The notes: a model not told the origin generated them from the sequence alone. 18,250 bases of DNA from JAJTFW01 sp031411335 (GCA_031411335.1 JANOAX010000135.1:1-18250), one strand, 5' to 3'; shown: positions 1 through 6,546, numbered from the stretch's first letter. Translations and numbers: made by a program.

Positions 1-303
1 GATGGAACCATTCGTGGATCAGTAACATCCAAAGCGAAAGTAGTCATTGGAGCAACGGGAGTTGTGGAAGGAGATGTATTTTGCCAGAGTGCCGATATTT
101 CCGGTGCTATTAAAGGAAAAACAACTGTATCTGAAATGCTATTTTTAAAATCATCGGCGCGCATCAACGGCGATATTCACACTGGAAAATTAGTTGTGGA
201 AGTAGGTGCCAGCTTTACCGGGAATTGCAGCATGGGTTCAGTAATTAAAGACATGAAACATGGCGACCGATCCAACGAAAAACTCGCCGAAAAAACCGCT
301 TAA
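1..303 (+). CDS. Bactofilin family protein, 3' end only
   Basis: The open frame runs from base 1, without a start codon in the window, to a TAA at 301-303, so this is the C-terminal 100 residues of a longer protein. It shows the short beta-helix rungs typical of bactofilins (polymer-forming cytoskeletal proteins): repeated glycine/valine-rich turns such as DGTIRGSV, VVEGDVF, SARINGDIHTGKLVVEVGASFTGNC, then a charged, probably disordered tail. Bactofilins self-assemble into nucleotide-independent filaments at the membrane and act in cell shape or envelope organisation. The next gene starts inside its last 44 bases in another frame, suggesting a translationally coupled pair. In Bacteroidota a bactofilin gene commonly sits just before the ATP synthase accessory genes (family knowledge), which agrees with the next gene. 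Family is fairly certain; the cellular role is inferred. Confidence 0.85.
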   Translation, partial: DGTIRGSVTSKAKVVIGATGVVEGDVFCQSADISGAIKGKTTVSEMLFLKSSARINGDIHTGKLVVEVGASFTGNCSMGSVIKDMKHGDRSNEKLAEKTA

Positions 304-487
304 CAATTACATTCGTTATTCGTCGATGGGCCTGCAAATGGGCTTGACCATTTTTTGCATGGCTTGGGCGGGAGTAAAATTAGACGAATATTTAAAACTT
401 ACTTTTCCAATATTCACACTAGTACTCACCTTAGCATCGGTAGCGGGCGTGATGTATTATTTCATTAAACAAGTTTCCAAGAAGTAG
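260..487 (+). CDS. AtpZ/AtpI-family membrane protein (ATP synthase accessory)
   Basis: A 75-residue protein with a charged N-terminus (to about residue 22) and two membrane helices, roughly residues 25-43 and 49-68, separated by a short KLDEYLK loop. The pattern YSSMGLQMG...AGVKLDEYL matches the AtpZ/AtpI (ATPase_gene1) family. These proteins are encoded at the front of F1Fo ATP synthase operons and are implicated in c-ring assembly or magnesium supply (family knowledge). The ATG at 260 lies within the bactofilin reading frame (44-nt overlap). The next in-frame Met falls at the start of the first helix, so 260 is the better start. The gene is followed about 80 bp later by another membrane protein but no ATP synthase subunit gene appears before the next repeats. 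Confidence 0.8.
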   Translation: MATDPTKNSPKKPLNNYIRYSSMGLQMGLTIFCMAWAGVKLDEYLKLTFPIFTLVLTLASVAGVMYYFIKQVSKK

Positions 488-550
488 TTGCTTTACGCCA
501 ATCGCGTAACCTCTCGACCAGAATCCCCATTTCTTAAAAAACTTATTGTC

Positions 551-558
551 TACCTTTG
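551..558 (+). promoter_or_regulatory. Bacteroidota -7 promoter box
   Basis: TACCTTTG is an exact match to the Bacteroidota sigma-factor -7 consensus TAnnTTTG. It ends 6 nt before the ATG at 565, so a transcript starting the usual few bases downstream would begin at or almost at the start codon. I see no clear TTG at the -33 position, which lowers confidence. Confidence 0.5.
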
Positions 559-564
559 CGCATC

Positions 565-966
565 ATGATTCTACTGAATAATTTAAACTTGATGCAAAAA
601 TTCATCATCAAATTAATTGTGATCACTTCACTAACGGCAGGCGTATACGCACTATTAGGAAATGTAATTCCTGCTAAATGGTATTATATTAATTTTTATT
701 GGCTACCGATATTTATTGCTTTTATTACTTTAATTCTCCATCACGGATTATACACCCGCAGAAACGATGGAAAAAAATTCATCCGATATTACATGGGCTC
801 CACCGGACTCAAACTTTTCATTTACCTAACCACCATCATTATTTTTGCGTTCATCAATAAACCGATGGTTATACCGTTTGCACTCTGTTTCTTTTTCTTT
901 TATTTCTGCTTCACCATTTTCGAGGTACTGGAATCGTATGGGGGATTTAGGGAGAAGTATAAATGA
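565..966 (+). CDS. Four-helix membrane protein, ATP synthase-locus type
   Basis: About 133 residues from the ATG at 565. A TTG three codons upstream is open but overlaps the -7 promoter box, so ATG is preferred. The protein has four hydrophobic helices, roughly residues 12-30, 42-60, 78-98 and 100-121, and a basic segment (YTRRNDGKKFIRYY) between helices two and three. It ends in a charged tail, ESYGGFREKYK. I do not recognise a named domain. Position directly after an AtpZ-type gene and the overall architecture suggest an AtpI-like protein of the kind that often precedes atpB in Bacteroidota; this is inference from context. No atpB follows here: the next 280 bases are repeat-like. Confidence 0.7.
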   Translation: MILLNNLNLMQKFIIKLIVITSLTAGVYALLGNVIPAKWYYINFYWLPIFIAFITLILHHGLYTRRNDGKKFIRYYMGSTGLKLFIYLTTIIIFAFINKPMVIPFALCFFFFYFCFTIFEVLESYGGFREKYK

Positions 967-974
967 ATTGCAAT

Positions 975-990
975 CCCGATAGCTATCGGG
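975..990. repeat. Dispersed palindrome, copy 1 (perfect)
   Basis: CCCGATAGCTATCGGG is a perfect 16-bp inverted repeat. A one-base variant occurs at 9639-9654 and a copy with two changes in the left arm at 15735-15750. All three are between genes. The first and third copies lie within 10 bases of a GAATTGGTGA-type tandem repeat. Confidence 0.8.
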
Positions 991-995
991 AGGCA

Positions 996-1015
996 AATTG
1001 GTGAGTTGGTGAATT
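996..1015 (+). repeat. Short (G)AATTGGTGA-type tandem repeat
   Basis: AATTGGTGAGTTGGTGAATT contains two 9-bp TTGGTGAGT/TTGGTGAAT units. The same motif forms a longer run at 15693-15733. Both lie beside the 16-bp palindrome. Confidence 0.6.
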
Positions 1016-1140
1016 ATTTAATATTTATTCTGTAATTATTATTTGTACATCGAATGGAAATAAGCTGCAAGCCTCAAGCTGCAAGATTTTTTTAGGTGCG
1101 AAATAATTTTTCTTTGAAAAGTATTAATTGAGACCCCGTG

Positions 1141-1173
1141 ACCGCCGCGTAACCGCCGCGCACTCCGCGGTTA
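1141..1173. repeat. GC-rich inverted and direct repeat
   Basis: ACCGCCGCG occurs at 1141-1149 and 1152-1160. The arms TAACCGC (1150-1156) and GCGGTTA (1167-1173) can form a 7-bp stem with a 10-nt loop. The block is much more GC-rich than its surroundings, resembling an inserted or relic repeat. Confidence 0.45.
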
Positions 1174-1224
1174 AGTTTGCGTATGTTAAGAACTAGAATT
1201 TGAAAACTTAGTGACAAAAATTTC

Positions 1225-1260
1225 GATTCTTTGAAGACTTCTTTATCATATAGAAGAATC
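1225..1260 (-). terminator. Possible weak terminator of the globin gene
   Basis: Reading the minus strand, GATTCTT (1260-1254) pairs with AAGAATC (1231-1225). The loop contains a smaller GAAG/CTTC hairpin, and the stem is followed by GAAATTTTTG. The left arm overlaps the end of the coding sequence. The stem is AT-rich and the T tract short, so this is tentative. Confidence 0.3.
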
Positions 1261-1638
1261 CGCTTCAATTTTAAATAACATCAATCGTGCAATATTAGCC
1301 GCTCTAATTTTTGCTTCGTTAGCTTTTTCGCCTTCGAATAATTCATCCACCGTAGTATTAAATAATTCAATCCATTCCGAAAATTCCAATGCGGTGAGTG
1401 GAATATTTTTACTTAGTGCAATATGAGTAGCCATGGGATTACCGCCAAAAGAATGTTCGCCTAATAATAAACTGCTCCAAAAGGAATACATCTTGGGTAA
1501 ATGGGTTTCCCAATTTACATTGGCGCTTACATTAAAGATGGGACCTAACAATGTGTGCATTTTAATTCCATCGTAAAAAGTATTGACTAATAAAATGATG
1601 TCTTCGCGTGTTGTGATGTCGGCTTTTGTCTTTATCAT
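1246..1638 (-). CDS. Group 3 truncated haemoglobin
   Basis: A 130-residue protein, the usual length for group 3 truncated globins (Campylobacter Ctb type). Visible signature residues are the B10 tyrosine in TFYDGI (Tyr22), GPIF (32-35), the NWETHLPKMYSFW segment (42-54), and the LLLGEHSFGGNP loop. The probable proximal F8 histidine is in MATHIAL (His72), and the G8 tryptophan is in EFSEWIELFNTTVDELF (Trp89). The protein should bind haem and oxygen; roles in nitric oxide or oxygen handling are family knowledge and not shown here. It has no signal peptide, so it is cytoplasmic. It is a lone gene on the minus strand, with a consensus -7 box at 1703-1696 giving a leader of roughly 50 nt. The ATG at 1638 has no clear Shine-Dalgarno. 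Family assignment is secure. Confidence 0.93.
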   Translation of the reverse strand: MIKTKADITTREDIILLVNTFYDGIKMHTLLGPIFNVSANVNWETHLPKMYSFWSSLLLGEHSFGGNPMATHIALSKNIPLTALEFSEWIELFNTTVDELFEGEKANEAKIRAANIARLMLFKIEADSSI

Positions 1639-1695
1639 CGTCAGTAGCTTGTTTAACTAATAATTCCCAGTTACGTTTCGGAATCTACTTCTTTG

Positions 1696-1703
1696 CAAAG
1701 ATA
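1696..1703 (-). promoter_or_regulatory. -7 promoter box for the globin gene
   Basis: On the minus strand TATCTTTG matches TAnnTTTG exactly, about 57 nt upstream of the globin ATG. A matching -33 TTG is not evident. Confidence 0.4.
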
Positions 1704-1777
1704 CAATGATCTCATTTCCGTTCACCTGATATTACTCATATTGAATAATTTTGAAAAACAATAAAACCATCATTTTC

Positions 1778-1785
1778 TAGTTTTA
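1778..1785 (+). promoter_or_regulatory. Possible -7 box before the small membrane protein gene
   Basis: TAGTTTTA differs from TAnnTTTG only at the last base and ends 5 nt before the ATG at 1791. A TTTTG at 1749-1753 could be the -33 element, though the 24-nt spacer is longer than usual. Confidence 0.3.
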
Positions 1786-1790
1786 TATCC

Positions 1791-2102
1791 ATGAAACTAA
1801 ACATAGAATCCATCCCCGTGTCAAGATTCAGCTCTGTATTTACCATTGCTCTTGCAACACTTACTTTGTGTTGGCTCCTTTTCGCTATCGATAAAGAAAC
1901 TCATCAATTTAGCGATTTACTAAGTCCGGGAAATTTAGCGGCGTTGGTGGTTTATTTTATACCTACCTTTTTAATTTGTCTACTCATTCATCATTTACTC
2001 AGCAAGAGAATATCGAATACAAAAAGTTTAGTTCTTTCTTTGATGATAGGTGTCCCATTAAGTTTTTTGGGTGTCATTTTTATTTTACTAAATAATTATT
2101 GA
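1791..2102 (+). CDS. Small three-helix membrane protein, unknown function
   Basis: A 103-residue protein that I do not recognise. It has three hydrophobic segments, about residues 14-32 (VFTIALATLTLCWLLFAI), 48-70 (NLAALVVYFIPTFLICLLIHHLL) and 80-100 (VLSLMIGVPLSFLGVIFILL). A hydrophilic loop HQFSDLLSPG follows the first and a basic loop SKRISNTKS precedes the third. No catalytic motif is visible. It is preceded by a near-consensus -7 box 5 nt upstream and is transcribed away from the globin gene, so the two share a 150-bp divergent intergenic region; a shared function is not implied. Hydrophobic composition and codon use make it a likely real gene. Confidence 0.65.
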   Translation: MKLNIESIPVSRFSSVFTIALATLTLCWLLFAIDKETHQFSDLLSPGNLAALVVYFIPTFLICLLIHHLLSKRISNTKSLVLSLMIGVPLSFLGVIFILLNNY

Positions 2103-2538
2103 ATATTTGATTTAAGGCATAGTAATTTATATAAATAGAAAATTCACCCTATTTGCTTTATCAATTTTGATATTGTACATTCATTCACTTGAAATAATTT
2201 ATTGATCGATTATTTATATCGGCTATCTGGGCTATAAATTTTTTAGGGATGCATTTCAATATGCCCTTACGATTTTCTTTTCACCCCCCCCATCCCCATT
2301 TCCTCGATTTATTCTGTGAATTATGTAAGATTACTCTATAATTATGTAATACATAAAACAAAACGAGTGATCAACTTTGTATCGTCAAATTTTAAAATTG
2401 AAATACAAAAATATACACTTATTGAATCTTCATAATTTGAATTTGCAACTATTTCTTTATCAGACGAAAATCCAGAACTGGTTTTATATCGTATCTATTT
2501 CTAAACAATAATCTAATCACCTTTAAAACCAATTTAAC
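2103..2538. other. 436-bp intergenic leader region
   Basis: No gene is visible. Contents include a homopolymer of eight C (2284-2291) and the perfect odd-centred palindrome TTATGTAATACATAA (2342-2356). A long AT-rich leader precedes the CHRD gene. I find no exact TAnnTTTG box next to the start codon, so the promoter of the CHRD gene is not placed. Confidence 0.5.
2342..2356. promoter_or_regulatory. Perfect palindrome, possible operator
   Basis: TTATGTA-A-TACATAA is a perfect 7+1+7 palindrome about 180 bp upstream of the CHRD gene start. TTATGTAAGATTAC occurs about 20 bp before it as a partial echo. It could bind a dimeric regulator; nothing in the window identifies one. Confidence 0.3.
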
Positions 2539-4380
2539 ATGAAAAAAATTACTCTACTCACCACATTATTAGTAGGATTACTAATTAGTACCATGGCTCC
2601 GGCCGCACATTTAAGAGACCATCTTCTTTTATCTGCCAGAATGGATGGCGCACAAGAAGTGCCAGCTGTAGCAACCAATGCTGTAGGTATTGCCAGTTTT
2701 ATGTTAAACCCAACACGCGATTCCGTTTGTGTTGATATTACTGTAACTGGATTAAGTGGTCCACTAGTAGGAATCCATATTCACGATGGATCATTTGGAA
2801 CCAACGGCGGTGTACTCATCGACCTATCTTCATTTATTTCTGGAAATAGAATTACAACTACATTAACAGGTGCTAACGCATCACCGGCGGCTATTGCTAA
2901 AATGCTATCTGGACAATTATATGTAAACGGTCATACTTCGGCTAATCCAAATGGCGAAATTCGCGGACAAATCTATTTAGAAACAGATTATAGTTTTCCA
3001 GTAATGTTAAGCGGAAGTCAAAATACTCCTCCATTAGCAACGAATGCTTACGGCGTAGGTGTATTTAATCTTTCAAAAGATTTTTCTAAAATAAAATTTA
3101 ACATTATTACGCAAGGATTAAGTGGTGCAATTACGGGTGCACATCTACATTTTGGAATGCCCGGTGTTGCTGGACCAGTTGCCGTATCAGTAAGTACAAA
3201 TGTAAATGGTGATGAAATCTCAGGAGTTATTACTGCACCATCACAAGCGGTAATCGATAGCTTATTTGCAAACAGCATTTATTTTAATGTACATACATTA
3301 GCAAACCCAAATGGAGAAATTAGAAGCCAATTAATGTGGGAAAAAAATTATCTATACTTTGATGCTAAGTTAGACGGAAATCAGGAAGTTCCTCCAGTAA
3401 TAACAGGAGCAAAAGGTGTTGCTACCATTAAAATCAATGCAAGCTTTGACACATTATGGTATGATGTAAGCGTAACAAATTTAAGTGGCCCAATTACTGG
3501 TGCACATTTCCATAATGGAGTAGTTCTAACTACAGGAGGTGTTGTTATTGATTTAAGTTCTTCCATTAATGGAAACCGAATCACAGGAGTTGTAACTGGG
3601 TCAGTTTTAAATTCAGCTTTGCTTAACAAGTTTTTTAAAGCAGAAATTTATTTGAACGTACATACCGCTCAAAATCCAAACGGAGAAATTAGAGGACAAG
3701 TTTACCGCTTAGCACGTGAAGGCTACACGGTAGCTTTAGATGGAATGCATGAAGTACCTTCAGTTGCAACAAACGCATCTGGATCCGGAATGGTTTCCGT
3801 TGATAGGGATCAAGATAATGCTCATTTCATGATTGTAATTAATGGAATATCTGCGACCGGTGCTCATTTTCATAATGCATTAATGGGACAAAATGGTGGC
3901 GTTGTTTACGACCTAACTTCGTTCTTAGTAAATAATGGAATCTTTGGATACTGGAGAAGTACTGACGCAACACCTTTCTTGGTTGGTAATTCCGTTCAGT
4001 TTAGAAATGATAGTATTTATGTAAATGTTCATACAGCAGCAAATCCAAATGGAGAAATTAGAGGACAAGTTGATCGTGGGTTTAATTGCTCTAATACATC
4101 AACAGGCATAGCACAAAACTCTTCTTCAAATAACATTCTAAATCTATATCCTAATCCTAGTTCAGATAACTTATTCATAGATTTGAATTTAAACGAAAGC
4201 TTCAGTGGTGAAATTAACATTACCAATTTATTAGGAGAATCGGTTTATAATTCAATACAAGATCCATCTGCAAATACCAAAACAATACAAATCAATATTA
4301 TTGACTGGCAGGCTGGAATGTATTTTGTGAATTTAATTCAAGGAAGCAAAACTTCAACCTTGAAGTTTGTTAAAAACTAA
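2539..4380 (+). CDS. Secreted protein with four CHRD domains and a T9SS sorting domain
   Basis: A 613-residue exported protein. A signal peptide is visible at residues 1-23 (KK, then a leucine-rich core, ending APAA). Four CHRD (chordin-like) domains follow at about residues 29-145, 150-265, 273-388 and 395-511. Each opens with a G-(A/S/N/M)-(Q/H)-(E/N)-(V/T)-P motif and closes with HT..NPNGEIR(G/S)Q; the closing GEIR motifs lie at residues 139, 259, 382 and 505. The histidines in GIHIHDG, GAHLHFG, GAHFHNG and GAHFHNA are conserved. Residues about 532-613 form a type A T9SS C-terminal domain: LNLYPNPSSDNLFIDL...LGESVY...WQAGMYFVNLIQGSKTSTLKFVK. The protein should cross the outer membrane and be surface-attached or released. 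CHRD biochemical function is poorly known. The gene is monocistronic, closed by a strong terminator, and next to a secreted FAS1 protein. Confidence 0.93.
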   Translation: MKKITLLTTLLVGLLISTMAPAAHLRDHLLLSARMDGAQEVPAVATNAVGIASFMLNPTRDSVCVDITVTGLSGPLVGIHIHDGSFGTNGGVLIDLSSFISGNRITTTLTGANASPAAIAKMLSGQLYVNGHTSANPNGEIRGQIYLETDYSFPVMLSGSQNTPPLATNAYGVGVFNLSKDFSKIKFNIITQGLSGAITGAHLHFGMPGVAGPVAVSVSTNVNGDEISGVITAPSQAVIDSLFANSIYFNVHTLANPNGEIRSQLMWEKNYLYFDAKLDGNQEVPPVITGAKGVATIKINASFDTLWYDVSVTNLSGPITGAHFHNGVVLTTGGVVIDLSSSINGNRITGVVTGSVLNSALLNKFFKAEIYLNVHTAQNPNGEIRGQVYRLAREGYTVALDGMHEVPSVATNASGSGMVSVDRDQDNAHFMIVINGISATGAHFHNALMGQNGGVVYDLTSFLVNNGIFGYWRSTDATPFLVGNSVQFRNDSIYVNVHTAANPNGEIRGQVDRGFNCSNTSTGIAQNSSSNNILNLYPNPSSDNLFIDLNLNESFSGEINITNLLGESVYNSIQDPSANTKTIQINIIDWQAGMYFVNLIQGSKTSTLKFVKN

Positions 4381-4394
4381 ACTAAATCTTTTAT

Positions 4395-4431
4395 GCGAGT
4401 AGACGAAATTATTCATCTGCTCGCTTTTTTA
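4395..4431 (+). terminator. Intrinsic terminator after the CHRD gene
   Basis: The arms GCGAGTAGACGAA and TTCATCTGCTCGC form a 13-bp stem with one mismatch and one G-T pair, closed by an ATTA loop and followed directly by a run of six to seven T. It lies 14 bp after the stop codon. Confidence 0.9.
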
Positions 4432-4515
4432 TTCTCGTTCATGAAAAATTTTAATAAAATAAATCCAAAATTTAGTTACATCCGTAAGTGTCATTAAACA
4501 AATAAATATAACAAT

Positions 4516-5088
4516 ATGAAAAATTCAAAATTAATTCTGTCCTCTATGCTAATTGCAGCAAGTATGTTTTGTAATCAAACATTTGCCCAATCTATGGACA
4601 AAAATGTCAAAGTAGGTGGAGAAGCTATGTACCCCACAAAAAACATCATTGAAAATGCTGTGAAATCAAATGTGCATACTACATTGGTTGCGGCAGTAAA
4701 AGCAGCAGGATTGGTTGAAACATTACAAGGCAAAGGTCCATTTACTGTATTTGCGCCTACGAATGATGCGTTCGAAAATTTACCAGCAGGCACGGTTGAA
4801 ACTTTGTTGAAGCCTGAAAATAAGGCTAGCTTAGCGAAAGTGTTGACGTATCATGTAATCAGTGGTAGCTACAATTTCGAAGAGTTGACAAAGCAAATTC
4901 AAAAATCAGGTGGTAAAGCAACCTTTCCAACAGTAAGCGGTGGAACATTGATGTTCACCATGAATGGAGAAAAAAATATTTCAGTATGGGATGAAAACGG
5001 TAACGGAGCAAACATCAGTGTTTATGATGTAAAACAAAGTAATGGAGTGATCCATGTTATTGATGCCGTGGTTCTACCAAAAATGTAA
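4516..5088 (+). CDS. Secreted fasciclin (FAS1) domain protein
   Basis: A 190-residue protein with a signal peptide (residues 1 to about 25, basic KNSK start, hydrophobic core, FAQ at the probable cleavage site) and a single FAS1 domain over about 41-188. The H1 box is GPFTVFAPTNDAF (74-86), the central YHVISG element is at about 111-116, and the H2-like end GVIHVIDAVVLP is at 177-188. FAS1 domains mediate adhesion or matrix binding in many exported proteins; its specific partner here is unknown. There is no lipobox or T9SS tail, so it is probably periplasmic or released. It lies 135 bp downstream of the CHRD gene but a terminator separates them, so it is likely a separate unit; it ends in its own terminator. 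Confidence 0.94.
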   Translation: MKNSKLILSSMLIAASMFCNQTFAQSMDKNVKVGGEAMYPTKNIIENAVKSNVHTTLVAAVKAAGLVETLQGKGPFTVFAPTNDAFENLPAGTVETLLKPENKASLAKVLTYHVISGSYNFEELTKQIQKSGGKATFPTVSGGTLMFTMNGEKNISVWDENGNGANISVYDVKQSNGVIHVIDAVVLPKM

Positions 5089-5106
5089 TTTTCCAAAACA
5101 ATTATT

Positions 5107-5139
5107 AAGACTGTCTCTACACAGGAGGCAGTCTTTTTT
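5107..5139 (+). terminator. Intrinsic terminator after the FAS1 gene
   Basis: AAGACTGTCTC and GAGGCAGTCTT form an 11-bp stem with one G-T pair and a TACACAG loop, followed by a T tract. It lies 18 bp past the FAS1 stop codon. Transcription from the J-domain gene converges on it from the right. Confidence 0.9.
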
Positions 5140-5228
5140 ATTTTAAAAAGCGAGATTCCGTTTTCAAATTATAAAACTTAAAATTCATTTTGAAATCGGC
5201 TTTTCGAATTAAAAAAAATTTATTCCGT

Positions 5229-6221
5229 CTAAACAAACATCGACTTCACAAAAGCCCATCGCTTTGAACCAAAAAGTCCTTCGTGCGGAGCTTCACCTAA
5301 ACGATAGCCACATTCTTCGTATTCCAACACGACTGGATGGTGTGATGAATAATAAAACTTCGATTTTATTCCCATCATGTAATACATTAAATGTACATTG
5401 ACTCCGGCCAACATCGACCCACCCACCATTCCTAAGAAAGCACTTTCTCCTCGAGTCATGGCAAATACAGCACCCATCAATGCAAACGAAATTTTTAAAA
5501 TTCGTCCCACTTTATGATACCAATAAACGATATCGGAACGAGGAAGTAATACAGCGCGCTGATGAATTATTGTTTTTCGATACACCGTATTGCTGGTCAC
5601 TTGCATGCGATGCATCATCACTTTTAATGGATTGCTTCCCGCTTTTTCGCCCGATTTAAAATAGCAATTATTCTCCTCCACAAAAACTTGCAGTGATTGG
5701 GAGTTTACTGGAATATGATGGAAATGAATTTGAGCCGCAGGAATGGTTTGTACTCCGGTTCTCAACGCACAAACAGTATAATGTAAAACCGTTTCGCGAA
5801 TGGAATGTCCTTCAACTAAAACATAACGATGATCGACGGTAGGTCCTGCCGTTATAACCCATCCATACAAAACAGGTTTTTTGAAAAAGCGTCCTTCACC
5901 AGGAAATGAAAAAGTTAATTCTACTTCTTCATTGAGCTTTACTTTTTTTACATCTACCTCCGCTTTTAAATATTCGGGAGAGATGATTGCACTTGTAAAT
6001 GAATAACTACTAAATCCGGCATCATAATTCGAGCGCTTGATGGGATCACTTAAAACTTTATATGCTTCAGCAATCATTTTAAATCGATCGGCCGACATTG
6101 CATCATTTGGGTTTTTATCGGGATGATGCAAAAGTGCTTGTCGATGATATCCCTTTTTTATTTCCACGGGATTAGCATCGCGTGGAAGTCCGAGAAGTTG
6201 ATAATAATCGGGACTCGACAT
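5229..6221 (-). CDS. Membrane-anchored J-domain (DnaJ-like) protein
   Basis: A 330-residue protein. Residues 4-68 are a clear J domain with the Hsp70-stimulating HPD tripeptide at 33-35 and the AYKVLSDP..RSNYD end. There is no Gly/Phe region, zinc finger or typical DnaJ C-terminal domain. Residues about 82-182 are instead a beta-rich segment: AEVDVKKVKLNEEVELTFSF, then RFFKKP and ETVLHYTVCALRTGVQTIPAAQIHF. It resembles the Ig-like part of BatD-type proteins (my inference). Residues about 241-256 and 261-283 are probable membrane helices, and a 45-residue hydrophilic tail follows. With no signal peptide, the J domain is predicted to be cytoplasmic and to recruit DnaK to the membrane. The ATG at 6221 starts right at the J domain and lies 6 nt after a consensus -7 box. 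The gene is divergent from dxr. Confidence 0.88.
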   Translation of the reverse strand: MSSPDYYQLLGLPRDANPVEIKKGYHRQALLHHPDKNPNDAMSADRFKMIAEAYKVLSDPIKRSNYDAGFSSYSFTSAIISPEYLKAEVDVKKVKLNEEVELTFSFPGEGRFFKKPVLYGWVITAGPTVDHRYVLVEGHSIRETVLHYTVCALRTGVQTIPAAQIHFHHIPVNSQSLQVFVEENNCYFKSGEKAGSNPLKVMMHRMQVTSNTVYRKTIIHQRAVLLPRSDIVYWYHKVGRILKISFALMGAVFAMTRGESAFLGMVGGSMLAGVNVHLMYYMMGIKSKFYYSSHHPVVLEYEECGYRLGEAPHEGLFGSKRWAFVKSMFV

Positions 6222-6227
6222 AGTCTA

Positions 6228-6235
6228 CAAACGTA
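6228..6235 (-). promoter_or_regulatory. -7 promoter box for the J-domain gene
   Basis: On the minus strand TACGTTTG matches TAnnTTTG exactly and ends 6 nt before the ATG at 6221, the same spacing as at 551-565. The transcript is predicted to be leaderless or nearly so. Confidence 0.55.
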
Positions 6236-6331
6236 GTAATGATTTAAATAGTACCGTATAAAAGTACGGACAGAAACACCTTTCTCTAATTTCGATTTTC
6301 GTGCCTGCATCGCTTTCGCGTAGCTTGTGCC

Positions 6332-6449
6332 TCCGCTAAAGCTTCAGCGACACGCGGTCAGCGGAGCAAAGCCTACCGACTTGCCTTTGCGAAGCAATGA
6401 GATCTAGCATAGGTAGGCTTTTCGCATTTTCGTGGTTTTCGCATTTTCG
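6332..6449. repeat. Cluster of inverted and direct repeats upstream of dxr
   Basis: Three elements are visible. First, CGCTAAAGCTTCAGCG (6334-6349) is a palindrome with one mismatched pair, flanked by TCCGCT (6332-6337) and AGCGGA (6360-6365). Second, AAGCCTACC (6369-6377) is inverted as GGTAGGCTT (6412-6420), enclosing a small TTGC-GAA-GCAA hairpin (6387-6397). Third, TTTTCGCATTTTCG is repeated exactly at 6419-6432 and 6436-6449, with a 17-bp period. No coding potential is convincing. Confidence 0.7.
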
Positions 6450-6538
6450 CGTCCCTGTAGAACTGCGAAGCAAAATTTATAGGCGACAATTCAACCCTCT
6501 TCGAAATAGCTAATTCGTATTTCATACAAAAGCTTTCA

Positions 6539-6546
6539 TACCTTCG
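6539..6546 (+). promoter_or_regulatory. Probable -7 promoter box for dxr
   Basis: TACCTTCG matches TAnnTTTG at all but one fixed position and ends 10 nt before the dxr ATG. TTCG at 6514-6517 is a possible weak -33 element. Confidence 0.45.

Larger units (their letters stand above)
967..1245. other. Intergenic region with short repeats
   Basis: No gene is visible in these 279 bases. It holds a perfect 16-bp palindrome (975-990), a GGTGA-type short repeat (996-1015), a 10-bp direct repeat AAGCTGCAAG twice (1062-1071 and 1076-1085), and a GC-rich block (1137-1173). The last contains ACCGCCGCG twice and the inverted arms TAACCGC/GCGGTTA. It separates the co-directional membrane genes from the convergently placed globin gene. 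Confidence 0.6.
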
